Of a DNA stretch of 64,000 bases, positions 12,881 through 24,339 are shown one piece after another; position 1 is the stretch's first letter, and each line of letters opens with the position of its first letter. Made by a program: the position numbers and the translations under genes. This DNA is from Cryptomeria japonica. Taxonomy: Eukaryota; Streptophyta; Pinopsida; Cupressales; Cupressaceae. The stretch covers positions 475,596,573-475,660,572 of the forward strand of contig NC_081409.1 of the NCBI RefSeq assembly GCF_030272615.1, given 5' to 3'. Under the pieces are notes generated by a model, which had not been told where the DNA came from, did no database searches, and saw only the letters and a program-made list of their open reading frames with translations.

Positions 12881-13387
12881 ATTTGAAAATTTTCTCGAGT
12901 TTGAAGATGTGAGGTCATGAGGTAACGAGTATGCCCCCTTGAGAGCGAAATCGAAAGATAGCGAGGGTATATGATGATAGGCAATTGTTTAGCGATGATT
13001 TTTATTTGAGCGTAAAAATGATTCAGAGGAATATGTGAAAATTTGGCATTGATTAATAATAAATTGAGCACAAAGTTGATTTCTAGAATAGAATTAAGAT
13101 TTAGCGTTGATGACTAAGAAATTGAGCACAATTTGAAGAAAGAATGCTTTGATGAAAAGCACTAAGTGGTCCAAATTTTGTGAAATTCACTAGCAAAATG
13201 ATCTTGAATTTCGATTTCGATCTCGAAAATGGAATCAAGATGGACAAATTAGCTAAGGGTATGATTTTCATGTCCATCGGAGCAAGTTGAAAAATTAGGG
13301 TTTTGGCTATATAAGAGGTAAAAGTGTCATTTTCAATTCATTTAACCCTCCAAGTTTGAAAATTCAAAAGGCTTTCTGTGAAGAAAA

Positions 13388-13928
13388 ATGGTGGTTCCCA
13401 CCCAGGAGCATTGATTCAAGTGCCAGAGATGACATAATCAACCTCGAAACTATGAGCCAGCGGTAAGTGATCTATCTTAAGCCTTTTAACCATTTCATTT
13501 TTTATTTTTTTTGTTGATTTTTTTGAAATTTTAGCCACGTAAAAGTCGAACTTTGTCAATTTGTTGTGCGAGACAGAATCTTGTCTCGTACGATAAACTG
13601 CTTGAATTTCTTTCATCATTTTAAGTCATTAGTTTTGCCATCCCAGATATACCCTTGTATTGTACGAGCTTGTTATAAAAAGCATTTTGTCGTTCTAAGG
13701 CTTGTCTTGTGTCGTATCAGACTGTTTTGTCATCCTATGCCCAATCCTAACTCGTACGAGTTATTGCCTCTGTTGTGTTATGTCATTTAAGAAACAGTGA
13801 GCATTTTTTAGGGTGCCAACTTGAAATTTTGATTTTTCAATTGATTTTGTTGGATTTATGTGATGTTTTACTTCTTTTATAGCATTATTTGAAATGTTTT
13901 TTGTTGATCTGTTGTTTGATTCTTGCAG
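13388..13928 (+). other. Possible 5' exon and intron of the antisense PMD gene
   Basis: A short leader with an ATG at 13388 runs to a good donor site (AGCG|GTAAGT, donor at 13463). A T-rich intron-like stretch ends at a good acceptor (TTGATTCTTGCAG, ending 13928), just where the PMD reading frame opens. The frame from this ATG meets a stop after eight codons, so the exon is untranslated, decayed or wrongly assigned. The intron-like part contains several copies of the CGTACGA motif found elsewhere in this element. Confidence 0.35.
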
Positions 13929-16900
13929 GTTCGACTACCTCACATTCTTTTCAGATGTGTCTATCCACCGACCATGACATTAGTTTGTGAGTTATCTGAT
14001 ATAGACAGAGCACATATTGATTTGTGCGGATTGACTCACCTTTTATAGATGCCAGATATCTGTGTGAATCACAGGATGCTCACTTCACTTGTAGAGAGAT
14101 TCCATTCTGAGCATAACATGTTTCATTTACCAGCTAGCGAGATGACTATCACTCCCTAGGATGTATATAGGATTCTCCAGATTCTATTTGTTGGGGATAA
14201 GGTGAATTATGATTCAGCACAGCATCCTGGCCTACTACCTTTGAGGCAAGTATTTCATGATGTAGACATTCTGACATGGGCTATTAGTTGGGATGACATG
14301 ATGGCTAGGTACAATGAGCAGTTTCCACTAGCATGCATCCTAGCAAGATTCAACGGTTATTTTCTTATGTCGGATAGGGGACAATAGGGTTTCTTATGCA
14401 GCTAGGGCAAGATGCTAGAGAGGCTTGTGGAGCACCCCCAGAGATTAGGATGGGGTTCTTTTATTCTAGCACACATGTATTGTGAGATGCATGAGATTGT
14501 CTACTGAGCAGGGAAGAGAATGGCTATAGGTGTTTTGATATTACAAATATGGGCTTGGGAGCACCTCCCAGTTTGTAGACCGATTGTGGATGATGCCAAA
14601 GATCCACAGTAGCCCATTGTTTACAGATATTCTGGATACATTACGCAGCCCCATCTGGGAAAGACAGATTATTGGAGATGACAGCTGGACAACTTGATAG
14701 TCGTGATATGGAGACCGTACAGGGTGTTGGATCTCAAATCAATAGATTGGATAGGTTCTAAGGAAATGCCAACTCCTATGATCAAACCCTCCAATTTGAC
14801 TTGGCCAACTTATAGAGTGAACCTATTTGGTTACTAACTCTCTCACTTTAGGCTTTGCAAGACCTAGGCGGGTATACCTATTCACTAGTGACTTTCGATG
14901 ACTAGTGCTTTTATAGTAGATTGAGTGTCTTGATCTAAGTTCTTCCCTATCTTAGAATGGTATAGGTTCCTAGGATAGGTAGCTTTTTAGATAAGTTCAA
15001 GATGGTTATTCGTGAAAGCTATTTGATATTTTCACTTGAAATTTATATATTTACACTATTGCTAGTTTATTTTATATTTCCTACTCAACTATTCCTATTG
15101 CTTTAAAGTAAAGGTAATTGATATGGTAAAAACTTATGATTTGTGAATGACCAGTGCCTTTCCTGTTATTTGGACTACATAGTCTTATATTTCTCTAGGA
15201 CTTAATGTGTGATTTGTGAGACAGTTTTTAAACTTATCCCCTTTGGTAAATATGTTAGTTACTGTTTCTTATGAGATCTGCTAAATGTTTATATCATAAA
15301 CCGCCTGAATGAATTTAACCATAACCTTAAGGGACCATTCAAGGAAGAACTACAAGGAACAATTACAATCCATGAGTAGATCTTTTTAATCCAAATTTAT
15401 AACATAGGAACATAGAATTCACTATAAGAATATGAATAACCTTATCTCCTCTAGATAATATCACAAACAACTACCTACAGAAAATGAGATAATCCACAAC
15501 ACATATGCGAAGGAAAACAACTGATGGAATTGATGGTTCAAAAATAATATAGTATTATCCAAGATTTATATTATATTTCTCTTCTATTTCCTCTTCTTTC
15601 TCTCCTCTAATTTACATTTTTTAACCACTTATATATGTGGTTGAATGGGCACCATACCCCTTTTGCGGTGAAAAGTCACCATTTTACATTCAAATTAACA
15701 AAACCCTTTGAAATTAATATGCAAACTAGTTAGTCAATAACCTTGCTTTAAGCTATCTTTCTGGTTTTCATTTGGTTGGTAGCCTTAAAATTCAGATACG
15801 AATCTGAATTTTTTTGAGGTGGTAGGAAACATCCACTTCTAAAAGGGGTCTTCATCATATTTGACATTTGCATATATTTTCATTCCAAGTCGACATATTC
15901 TTTCATGCAGGTTGACATAACAGGCTTTTCAGCCTTCTTACAATCTTTTGTATGGTCTGCAGCCAAAAACACATTGTACAAATCTAATATTTTTACTGGA
16001 GCTTGAAAACTTGATTTTCTGAAATGGGTATTTCTTATATTTTTATTTTTCATTCATTTTAATTCTTTGTTCGTATCATATTTTCTATAGATCAAAAACA
16101 CTAGTCTTTCATGGGGTCCATTGGAATTAATTTATTCATATCCTCCTTTACTTTAGTTGTTCAAATTATTAATCATCCATTATGTGTCATTTCCATGAAG
16201 TGACCACCATTTTTAATAGTAGGGTTCTTGAAATTATTTGGAATTTTGAAGCCCCAACACAGGGGTCTGGAGCCTTGGGATGATTGAAGAGTTGTTCATA
16301 GAGACCTATTCATGACCCGGCCTCTCATAGGCAGATCAGTGTCAGTGGTCGAGCGGTTTGTTGTTACTAGAGTGATGAGGCAGTATGGTATACCTCAAGG
16401 GATCTCACAGGAGTTTACTGCATATGCATTTTATGTAGATGAGGAGAGGTGGGGATGGGCACCAAGGCTATCATACGCCCCAGGCATGTAGGAGTTGACT
16501 GGGTTACAGTGGCTGAGATGGGATTATTTAGAGGATATTGTAGATGTGGGAGTATTGCCCCAATACAAGGATTGGTTCCAGCAGCACCCTTTCCCAAGAT
16601 TTACTGATCCAGCAGAGCAGGCACCTCGTATAGAGGAGGTTGAGGATGATGCCCCCTTGTAGGGATAGGGACAGGGACATAGGCAGGGACCGATAGTTGA
16701 GGCTCTGAGATGGACAGGTGGTGATCCTAGTGCTAGCAGTAGCAGGGTTCTAGCTGGTGGTAGGTAGCAACAGAGAGGAGAGGGTGGATCCCTAGGGGCT
16801 ATTGGTGTTAGACTGAGAGTAGCTAGGGTACCAGAGGGTGGAGGTGAGGAGGAGCGAGTAGCTCCCAGATAGGTGAGACAGAGGAGAGTTGAGAAGGGTG

Positions 16901-17289
16901 GAGCCAGAGGTGGAGATGGAGGTGTTGATGGAGGTGGAGAGCCTGCGAGGGAGCAGGGAGCAGCTGATGTAGCACGGTCAATGAGAGCACATTTGGTGGG
17001 TTTGCAATCATAGTTGATAGTGGCACAAACTCAGCTGGCAGAGCAAGACCGACAGCTAGCAAAGATGAGGGAAGAGCAAGACTCTTTGCGACTGGAGGTA
17101 CTCCATCAGATGAGTTGGGCAGCCTACTATGTTGCAGCGTAAAGTGTAGTGGTTCTAGTAGTGCAATAGGTGGTACCCTATTCTCAGTATATGGCTCGAT
17201 CTGAGGGAGCTAGGGCACCTAGGCAGGATCTGGGTCAGCAGGCTCCACCTCCTCCACCACTTGGCGATGAGGGAGAGGCAAAGAGCTAG
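13929..17289 (+). pseudogene. Plant mobile domain (PMD / aminotransferase-like) gene, split by a solo LTR
   Basis: Segments 13929-14724 and 16265-17289 form one protein. The first part shows DRAHIDLCGLTHLL, MPDICVNHRMLTSLVERFHSE, FHLPASEMTITP, DVYRIL and IWRPYR, hallmarks of the plant mobile domain found in MULE and gypsy-associated proteins. The second resumes with LEPWDD, FMTRPLIGRSVSVVERF, MRQYGIPQGI and WFQQHPFPRFT, then a Gly/Arg-rich tail, a short coiled coil (AEQDRQLAKMREEQ) and a Pro-rich end. The gap is a 1535-bp solo LTR flanked by CAGGG; removing it restores the frame at the family's PYRGLEPWDD motif. At least eight TAG/TGA stops, many at expected Trp or Gln codons, make it a pseudogene. 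It lies antisense to gag in the host LTR element. PMD function is poorly known; in Arabidopsis PMD proteins (MAIN, MAIL1) act in silencing and genome stability. Confidence 0.8.
14725..16259. mobile_element. Solo LTR inserted in the PMD gene
   Basis: A 1535-bp insertion has perfect inverted termini TGTTGG...CCAACA and a perfect 5-bp target duplication CAGGG (14720-14724 and 16260-16264). The PMD reading frame stops making sense at the left boundary and resumes exactly at the right one. There is no internal coding sequence, PBS or PPT, so it is a solo LTR left by LTR-LTR recombination. TGTTGG/CCAACA ends are usual for Ty1/copia LTRs. Orientation was not determined. Confidence 0.85.
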
Positions 17290-20200
17290 ATATTTTTTGT
17301 GTAGCTCTTAGATTTTTGCGTAGACACACCCATTTTTTTATCCCTTACAATTCTTGCTCTGATGGGAGTTTGTATATGTCAGTTGACATTATTTTTTACC
17401 CTAAGACTTTATTATATTTACGAGACCTTGATTTGACTTTATTGTACTTGTGTCAATCAATTATGAGATGTGTTTCTATATGCTTTATTCTATATGTATG
17501 CATATCTTTTCAGTATGGATGTAAAGCAAGTGAATATGGATGTTTATTTTTTGGTTTCTTTTCATACGCAAATAAATGATGAAAATGAGTAATGAGTAAT
17601 GCGATTTTTTTAATTTTTCTATGCAATAAAATGAATGCAAATGAATGTATGAATCTATATAAGATGCTTATGTATGCAACTAACATCTCAATACACAAGT
17701 ACTCAATCGAAGAAGTGATGAAAAAAGAGACCACTTAGCTGAGAAATGATGATGTTTTCAACTCTCATTTAGAAGATAAAGAGATCATTGTTACCATACC
17801 AAAATCACTCTAAATTCACAAAATGCAGAATGAAATGCAAAATGAGATGCAAAATGAAATGCAAGCTAAACCTAGCCACTGGATTTGAAATGCTTAAGTT
17901 TCATCATTGAGCATTAACAAACATAGAAGGCATATTAGAGTTCCTTTCTTTTCATGTGCAATATTAATTGTCTTGTCTGCAATGACCCTTTTTTTGTTCA
18001 TATCCTTGGGCAGATTTCACAGGGACCCGGATTGCATGATAATGAAATTCCCTCAAAATAGACAAAGAAATGATGTGAACCTCTTTGTAGCATACAAATA
18101 AGTGGAGTTGAGGTATGTGTGGCGATTTCACCTTAATGTGAAGACACTTATCACAAACACCCAACTGATTAGATGTTTCCAGATCATCGAAATCATTCCT
18201 TCAAGAAGAAAACAAAGAAAATGTTATGCCCCCAATCCTTGCTCCTCTTAGTCAAGATAGACTTCCTCGAGCTACTCAGAGTAAAAATAATTGAACACCA
18301 ATATAAAAGACAGCACAAAGAAAATTTCATGCATAGCTCAAATTTTTTAGTGATTGTTTTCAGTAATGTTGGTTTGCTTGTGTACTCAGTGATAAAACTC
18401 TTTAGTAGTTAGGAGACAAGTGACTAACTCAGATTGGACGATCGGGTATCACTGACAGAATGATGACTTGGTTGATACTGCCTAGGACATGTAAAATGCT
18501 CAGTCGATTACCCTAAGACTAGGACATTGATCAGTTTCAAGCCATGAGGGTTATAAAAGAACCAGAATGTCACAAAAGCAACTAAATTATATGTATAAGC
18601 GAAACCGTAGATGCAGCACTTCAGTACAGGAGATAAGATGAACTTGCATAAAATCCAGCAGCCATACCGATCGATGTCATTGTTTTGATTTGATGATCAT
18701 TGATAGGAATGTCTGGTTTCAAAGAGTAAGTACCCTGTATAAGACCGATCAATCTGGTTTCAAGTGTACCCTTCCTTGTATAAGACATGTTGATGTTTGA
18801 TAGAGTTTGATAGGTTGATTAACAAGACATGAGATAAGTGTGATTGCAGACTTTGAGAGTTTCTCTGTCGTTGATTTGGTTTGAAGGATAGTCTATGCTT
18901 TCTTGCTTCAATTTTTGTTCAGTTTTTTTTTTTGTGAGTTTTTTATTTTTAGGATTTTGTTTAGGACATTTTATGATTTTTAGGATTTTGTTCAGAATAT
19001 TTTATGATTTTTAGGATTATCTCAGCTATGCCCCCAGTATGCAAACCTATATGACATGATGACCTGTAGAATACATGTGGAGACAATGAATTTTTTATAT
19101 GACCTATGTTAATGCAATATGCATGATGAACGTGCATTTCCTATTTGAACAAGGATGACCATGTTTGTTTAGCACTTTGTAATACACCAATTGAATTGGA
19201 GGTACAAAACATTTCATAGATAAGCAGTCAATCAATCCTTAAGGTCCCTTGGAACATCCAAATTAACACACTTAGTGACTAGGATTTACAAATGAAGACG
19301 TGAAAAAAATTCCCCATAGATTCTTGAAAATTTGATCTTATTTTACCCATGTGAGTGCAAATGAGTTAATAACTGCTCTTGTGTTCACTAAAGATCCTTA
19401 GCATCCTATCTGACTAGCTACGTGGATTATCCTAACTCCAAAAGCATCCTGAATAGAGCCTCGCTGCCAACAAGCTTTTAGAGCTCCGACAAGGTTATAG
19501 ACTATAATTTCTCGAATATTTATTCATTGCCAATAGGCATTCATAGCCCTGATGGAGTTACTCGCATGGTCCCATAGTCAAGCTTTTTGTCGTACTTTGT
19601 ATGCATGATATTTCAGTTATATGTCATTGCTCTTTTGCCTTGAGATGAATATTTGGCATAGCACTTTTTTACTTTTTTTTCTTTTTCTTGCCTTGACTTG
19701 TAAGGAATGAAACCTACTTGGGTGTGAGAATTATAGTGGCACTGAAGTAGAATTTTAGATTTTTTACTAGTCATATGATCAAATAGGTGTCTAGAATGAA
19801 TTAGAGATTTTATTAATGTGTTTGAGATATAGCAATTGATAGATTTTGGGTTAACAAGTCTCAAATAGTAAAATCACTACCTAACCATAAGTAAAGTGTC
19901 GTCACAGGGTAATGTTAAAAATGAATGACCTTATGACCTCAAGGACTTCATGTCTGAATATCTAAGAAAGGAGATGACTCTTATTTGTCTTGAATGCAAA
20001 CAAACGATAAACTTGGATAGTTGCCTTGTTTTATTGATTCTGCTATATGCAAATGCAAAAACTTTATGAATGAGATGCATTTGAAAAACAAACTATATGT
20101 GATGCAATGCTTTGAATAAAATGATATACAATGCAAAAAGCAAAACCTGAACTAACCTAGACCTTAGATAAAATATCGTTGAAGGTGCATTTTTCTCATA

Positions 20201-20306
20201 GGGTCAGGGATTTTTGTGTCAGTAGTTCATTGGTCCAGCTTAAAGATGTCTTTCCAAGAAGGACTCAGCTAAGTGTACATGTCTAGCATCTCCAATGTTG
20301 ATTTCC
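17290..20306. other. Non-coding interior of the pol-less element
   Basis: Three kilobases without a supportable ORF lie between the PMD gene and the gag remnant. Pol would be expected here in an autonomous element, but no RT or integrase motif can be found on either strand. It holds short tandem repeats (for example at 18948-19018) and GTTTCAA...TGTATAAGAC-like repeats at about 18715-18790 that resemble those at 22190-22370. Confidence 0.55.
18948..19018. repeat. Short tandem repeat, about 35-bp unit
   Basis: TTAGGATTTTGTT followed by an ATTTTATGATTTT stretch occurs twice, with a further partial copy. This is minor tandem-repeat growth inside the retroelement. Confidence 0.5.
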
Positions 20307-22091
20307 TTAGTTTTTTTTTTTGGATTTTGCGATGAAACTAGGGTAAAGTCTTATGCAAAGGATCAGATAAGGGGAATGGAAGGATAAAAAAGAGGTGTTG
20401 GATAATGGACCAGATATTGAAAGTTTGGTGCATGATTGAATGAAAACGTTTGCGGGATCACCATTGGCACACATCTCGAGGGATGGTGGATTGATGGAGG
20501 AAAATTGGATCTCAGATTTTGAGATTTGGATGGAGGAACAATTAGGCATTTTGGGGCATAAAGATCCAAAATAGATGAAAGAGGTGATGGAGATATTGAT
20601 TTGGAAGGTTTGGATGGAGGAACAACAATCTTGGCTGTTGATTTGGATTTTTCTTTAAACAGTTGTGCTTCAAGGAGACGCTTAGGGATCCACATGGTTT
20701 TTTATTTTTCATGATTTTGCAGTTTCTTGGAATGAATTGCTTCTAGAAGTGCCTTAGGAACCCATGTAGCTTTTGATTTTGCTTTCTTTTGCTCAGTGAG
20801 CCTTTGTGTCTTTCTAGATGGATGGAAGGTACGTGAAGATGTACGCCTTTGTTGATCCTGTACAAGGGATGGAGGAATATAGGGTTCTAAAATGGATGGA
20901 AGAGATGAAGGGGAAGGCATGTACCTAGCTTTTGGTTTAGTAGGGATACCACCATCTTGAGGAATTTCACTATGTCCATGACCCTTAATTTTTTCTTTTA
21001 TATGGAGAGGTTCTTGCTTGTGAAGGTCTACCCCTTTGCATTTATAAATATTTTGAATTTTAGGATCATGAGAAGGCTTTGTAGGCATGATGGATCCTTG
21101 AGGTGAATGTGGAGGATTATGACAAGGAGATAAAGGAATACTTTGATCTTGACATGGAAGAGGACCATTGGATTGAGTATTTGACTCTTCATTTTGAATA
21201 GGTTTGTTTGAAAAGGTAGAAGAGGCATCATGATCTTGCTTAGGAAGTATGCTTTTCTCTTGAGATGGAAGGGGATCATATTAGAAGAAATGGATAGGTT
21301 TAATGGGATCCTCATTGGATTCTAGGGAGGTAAGATCTTTTTCAACCATTGCATGTACTGGCCCTTGAGATAGCCCTTGAGGGTCAACATGAAAAACTTC
21401 ATCATTAGGTTCATTATTTGAGGGATATGATATGAATTGTTGTTGAGAGGCCTTAGGAGATAGAGGCATCATGGAAGATATGTAGGCTACATGTGGGCCA
21501 TTGCTAGACACAGGTTCATCATTTTGATCATGCTTGGAAATAGTTACTTCTTTTTCTTTAGGTGAGTCATTAGGACCTTTGATTTCAATGACACCATTAT
21601 CAATGAGATCTTGAATCTTATGTTTTAATTCTATGCAATGTGATGTCTTATCTTTGTTATGCCTATGGTATGCACAGTATTTACTCAAAACTTCACATCC
21701 CCACGTGGTCTTTTTAGCTAATATGATAAGATTGTTCTTAAGAAGCACTTCCAAAGCTGACTCAATAGATTGCCCCAAAGGTGTAAACTGTCTATCTAGG
21801 GAATAGATGTGTTTTTGTCTTGGTGAAGGTGTCTTTTGATCTTGTACGAGATTTAACTTTTGATTTTCAATTACTTTATGTTCCATCTTATGTAATTGTT
21901 TTAGCATTCCTTGAACTCTAGTGTTCTTAATATCATGAATTTTTATCTCAAGAGGGGTCATTGAATCTTTTTGTTGAGCTTGAATGTCATATATTTCTTT
22001 CTTGAGATCTTATAATTTGTTGGGCCAAGGTAGCCATGGGCTTCTTACTTTTATCAGAATTTTTAGAAGAGCTTCTAGTTTGAATAGGCAT
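20307..22091 (-). pseudogene. Decayed gag of the pol-less gypsy-type element
   Basis: The minus-strand frame starts at 22091 with MPIQTRSSSKNSDKSKKP, shifts frame near 21975 and continues to about 20310 with one or two further stops or shifts. The main segment (21961-21281) contains FTPLGQSIESALEVLL and a zinc-finger-like YCAYHRHNKDKTSHC followed by LKHKIQDLIDNGVIE. This C-terminal block is shared by gag proteins of Tat/Ogre-type plant gypsy elements. The capsid domain that should separate the N-terminus from FTPLG is missing. Downstream is a Pro/Ser-rich tail with two copies of (A/M)W(V/I)PK(A/R)LLEA. It would be a structural protein of a virus-like particle; in this state it is not functional. 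Confidence 0.7.
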
Positions 22092-22189
22092 TTTTATTGA
22101 CTGGTGTGACCTAAAGCTATTTGTGATGCAGAATTCAAGATCAAATTTAAAACTAGTTGTTCGTTTAACATATTGATTGAGAGAAGCAA

Positions 22190-22370
22190 CTAAGATTTAG
22201 TCTAGTTTCAGGAAAGATCTATCCTGTGTAAGATGTGATCTAATTTACCTAGTTTGATTTAAGAGAAGTGACTAAGACTCTGTCCGGTTTCAAGAAAGAT
22301 CTATCCTATGTAAGATGTTTATCTAAGTGACTTAAGTTTGATAAGTAGTTGATTGAACTAGTTGAAAGAT
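22190..22370. repeat. Two-copy tandem repeat, about 78-bp unit
   Basis: AGAAG(C/T)(A/G)ACTAAGA starts each copy, followed by GTTTCA(G/A)GAAAGATCTATCCT and GTAAGATGT. It lies in the 5' leader of the pol-less element, between PBS and gag. Confidence 0.6.
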
Positions 22371-22639
22371 GATCAACAAAATTGTGCAACACAAATGGCA
22401 GAGGTACACTATTTTGGTTTGTTTATGCTTAGGATGATGATAACGAGTTTTATGCTCGTTGTAGACTATTTTAGGCAAGTTTGACTATTCTGGATTGACA
22501 AAATCAGAGATTCGTACGATAGGTTTTACAGGACCAGATGACAGTTTAATAGCTTTAGGACGATGACAATAGTGTTTCTTACGAGTTGCTGCCTAAGACT
22601 GTATGACAGATGGGTATGTCTAAAATGAAAAACTGATCA

Positions 22640-22830
22640 ATGCAATGTTTTATCGTATGATATAGGATGCGGGATCAAACGACAGTTCCCTAAACAGGAT
22701 GACATATAATCAGGTCTCGTATGATACAGGATGCAAGATCAAACAACAGTTTCCTAAACAGGATGACAGATAATCAGGTCTCGTACAACACAGAATGCGG
22801 GCTCAAATGACAGACTCTTAGGATTGATGG
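22640..22830. repeat. Minisatellite, about 65-70-bp unit, three copies
   Basis: The units run from a TCGTA(T/C)-type motif through ACAGGATGC(G/A)(G/A)GATCAAACGACAG, CCTAAACAGGATGACA and ATAATCAGGTCTCGTA, with substitutions between copies. It is in the element's leader. The repeated GTAYGA core links it to the other CGTACGA clusters of this element. Confidence 0.6.
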
Positions 22831-22989
22831 AATTTTGTACAACACAAATATGAAGCAGGATGATAAATCAGAAGACTTGTACGACTGTTTAATGGACAGA
22901 GGCAAAATTCTGAGTTTTCAATGACGGAGTATGACCATTTTTTAGATGGTCTGAGTTTTCATTGATTGACGATGACCAATTTTGAGGTG

Positions 22990-23160
22990 GACTGAGTTTT
23001 GACAAGGATAGACTAGTTTTTGACACAGACAGAGTTTCGACTAGGATAGACTAGTTTTTAAAACGGACAGAGTTTTGACTAGGATAGACTAGTTTTTGAC
23101 ACGAACAAAGTTTTGACTAGGATAGACTAGTTTTGACGCGGACAGAGTTTTGATCACTGA
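22990..23160. repeat. Minisatellite, about 36-38-bp unit, four copies
   Basis: GACTAGGATAGACTAGTTTT is repeated with spacers carrying GACAC and GGACAGAGTTTTGA. Four head-to-tail copies are visible, with single-base differences. It lies in the element's leader. Confidence 0.7.
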
Positions 23161-23199
23161 GTTTTTTCTTGTTTTCTCCAGTTTTAGGGATGAAAACAC

Positions 23200-23870
23200 A
23201 TAAAACATGTAATATGTATAATAACTCCAATCACAGCATGCAAACCCTACAGAAATTAATGAGAGAAGAAAACCTTTGCTTATAGATGCAAGTACACACC
23301 CAATAGCTAATCAGAATATGGTTGTTGAGTCTCATGCAATGGATTCTCAACGTCGTATTAGCCAACTCCAAATGCTAATGGGGGCACGAAATGACAAGTA
23401 TCTTGGGAGAGTTACTAGCTCTCTTGCACAAAGATTATCCCCCCTTTCGGAGGTGAACCGAGTAGCTTCTAATTTTAATTAGAACTAGTAAGGGATCCGT
23501 TCGGTGCATCGAGGTATAAACTCAATTAAGAGGTCTCCCAGCCTTGAAAACCAAGGTTTAATATACCCAAAGGTACAAAGGAGATCTATTCCTAAGCACT
23601 GTCATTGACTTAATTTTCATCAAGTCACGTTTGTTTTATAGTGGGTTGGAGTACTTGGCGTTTAGTCGTTCCCACTTGGGTCGTTCCCCTCTCACCGGTC
23701 GTAATGGCTATAGAGTTATTAGCTCCTCGGGAGGACAGGCCCGCTAAAGATATACAAATCTCAAACTTAAAGAAAACACCTCAAGGGTCTGGATTTCTGA
23801 TTGTCTATATAAACAAGAGCATACTCTCCTACCTCTCAGAATTTTCTTAAAACGTGAAATACAGATTTGT
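23200..23870. other. Unexplained block in the element leader
   Basis: This stretch has a more balanced base composition than its surroundings and no recognised motif. A plus-strand frame at 23276-23482 reads as plausible protein (MDSQRRISQLQML, SLAQRLSPLSEVN) but has no family I know, and it is antisense to the element. It could be a decayed fragment of an unrelated gene or element. Confidence 0.3.
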
Positions 23871-24149
23871 TCTTTAACCAGATAGCAAGTTAGGTGCCTA
23901 AAAAAAATGAATTTAATGAATACACAATGTTTGGTCGATTCTCCTTAGGCAACCTGCAAAGACAATGAATCAGTAGTCATATTGTCTTTGTGCAACAAAC
24001 ATAGTCTTCGACAAGCATTCTGTAAAAACTGATTAAGCTGTAAAAAAATTCTCAAATAGACAGATAACAAGCTAGGGTCAATGTCAGTATGATAAAAATT
24101 GAATGAGAAAACTTGACAAAAGAAATTTGTTTTTTAACCCATAAATACA

Positions 24150-24275
24150 GATCTGTACGACAATTCTCATCGACTCGTACGACAATTCATACAAGATCGT
24201 ACGATACTTGCAGTTTGTCATCCAGCACTGTGGGAAAACTTGTACGATAATTAGCAGAAACTGTACGGACAAAAA
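24150..24275. repeat. Cluster of GTACGA motifs
   Basis: Five GTACG(A/G) cores occur in about 110 bp, several as (T/C)CGTACGACAATTC or TTGTACGATAATT. They sit immediately inside the primer-binding site. The same motif recurs near the other end of the element (13561-13760) and at 22510-22880. Confidence 0.55.
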
Positions 24276-24317
24276 TTTGAAAAAAAAAGTCTCTGAGGCC
24301 AAAAAATGTAGTCTTTT

Positions 24318-24335
24318 GCCCCATGGTGGGTGCCA
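24318..24335 (-). other. Primer-binding site (probable)
   Basis: TGGCACCCACCATGGGGC on the minus strand, four bases inside the 5' LTR. It begins TGG as plant retroelement PBSs do and resembles TGGCGCC-type gypsy sites. The cognate tRNA was not determined. Confidence 0.55.
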
Positions 24336-24339
24336 GAAA

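Noticed and set aside
20363-21088. Pro/Ser-rich minus frames as separate host genes
   Set aside because: They follow the gag zinc-finger block in the same orientation and are best read as the broken C-terminal part of gag.
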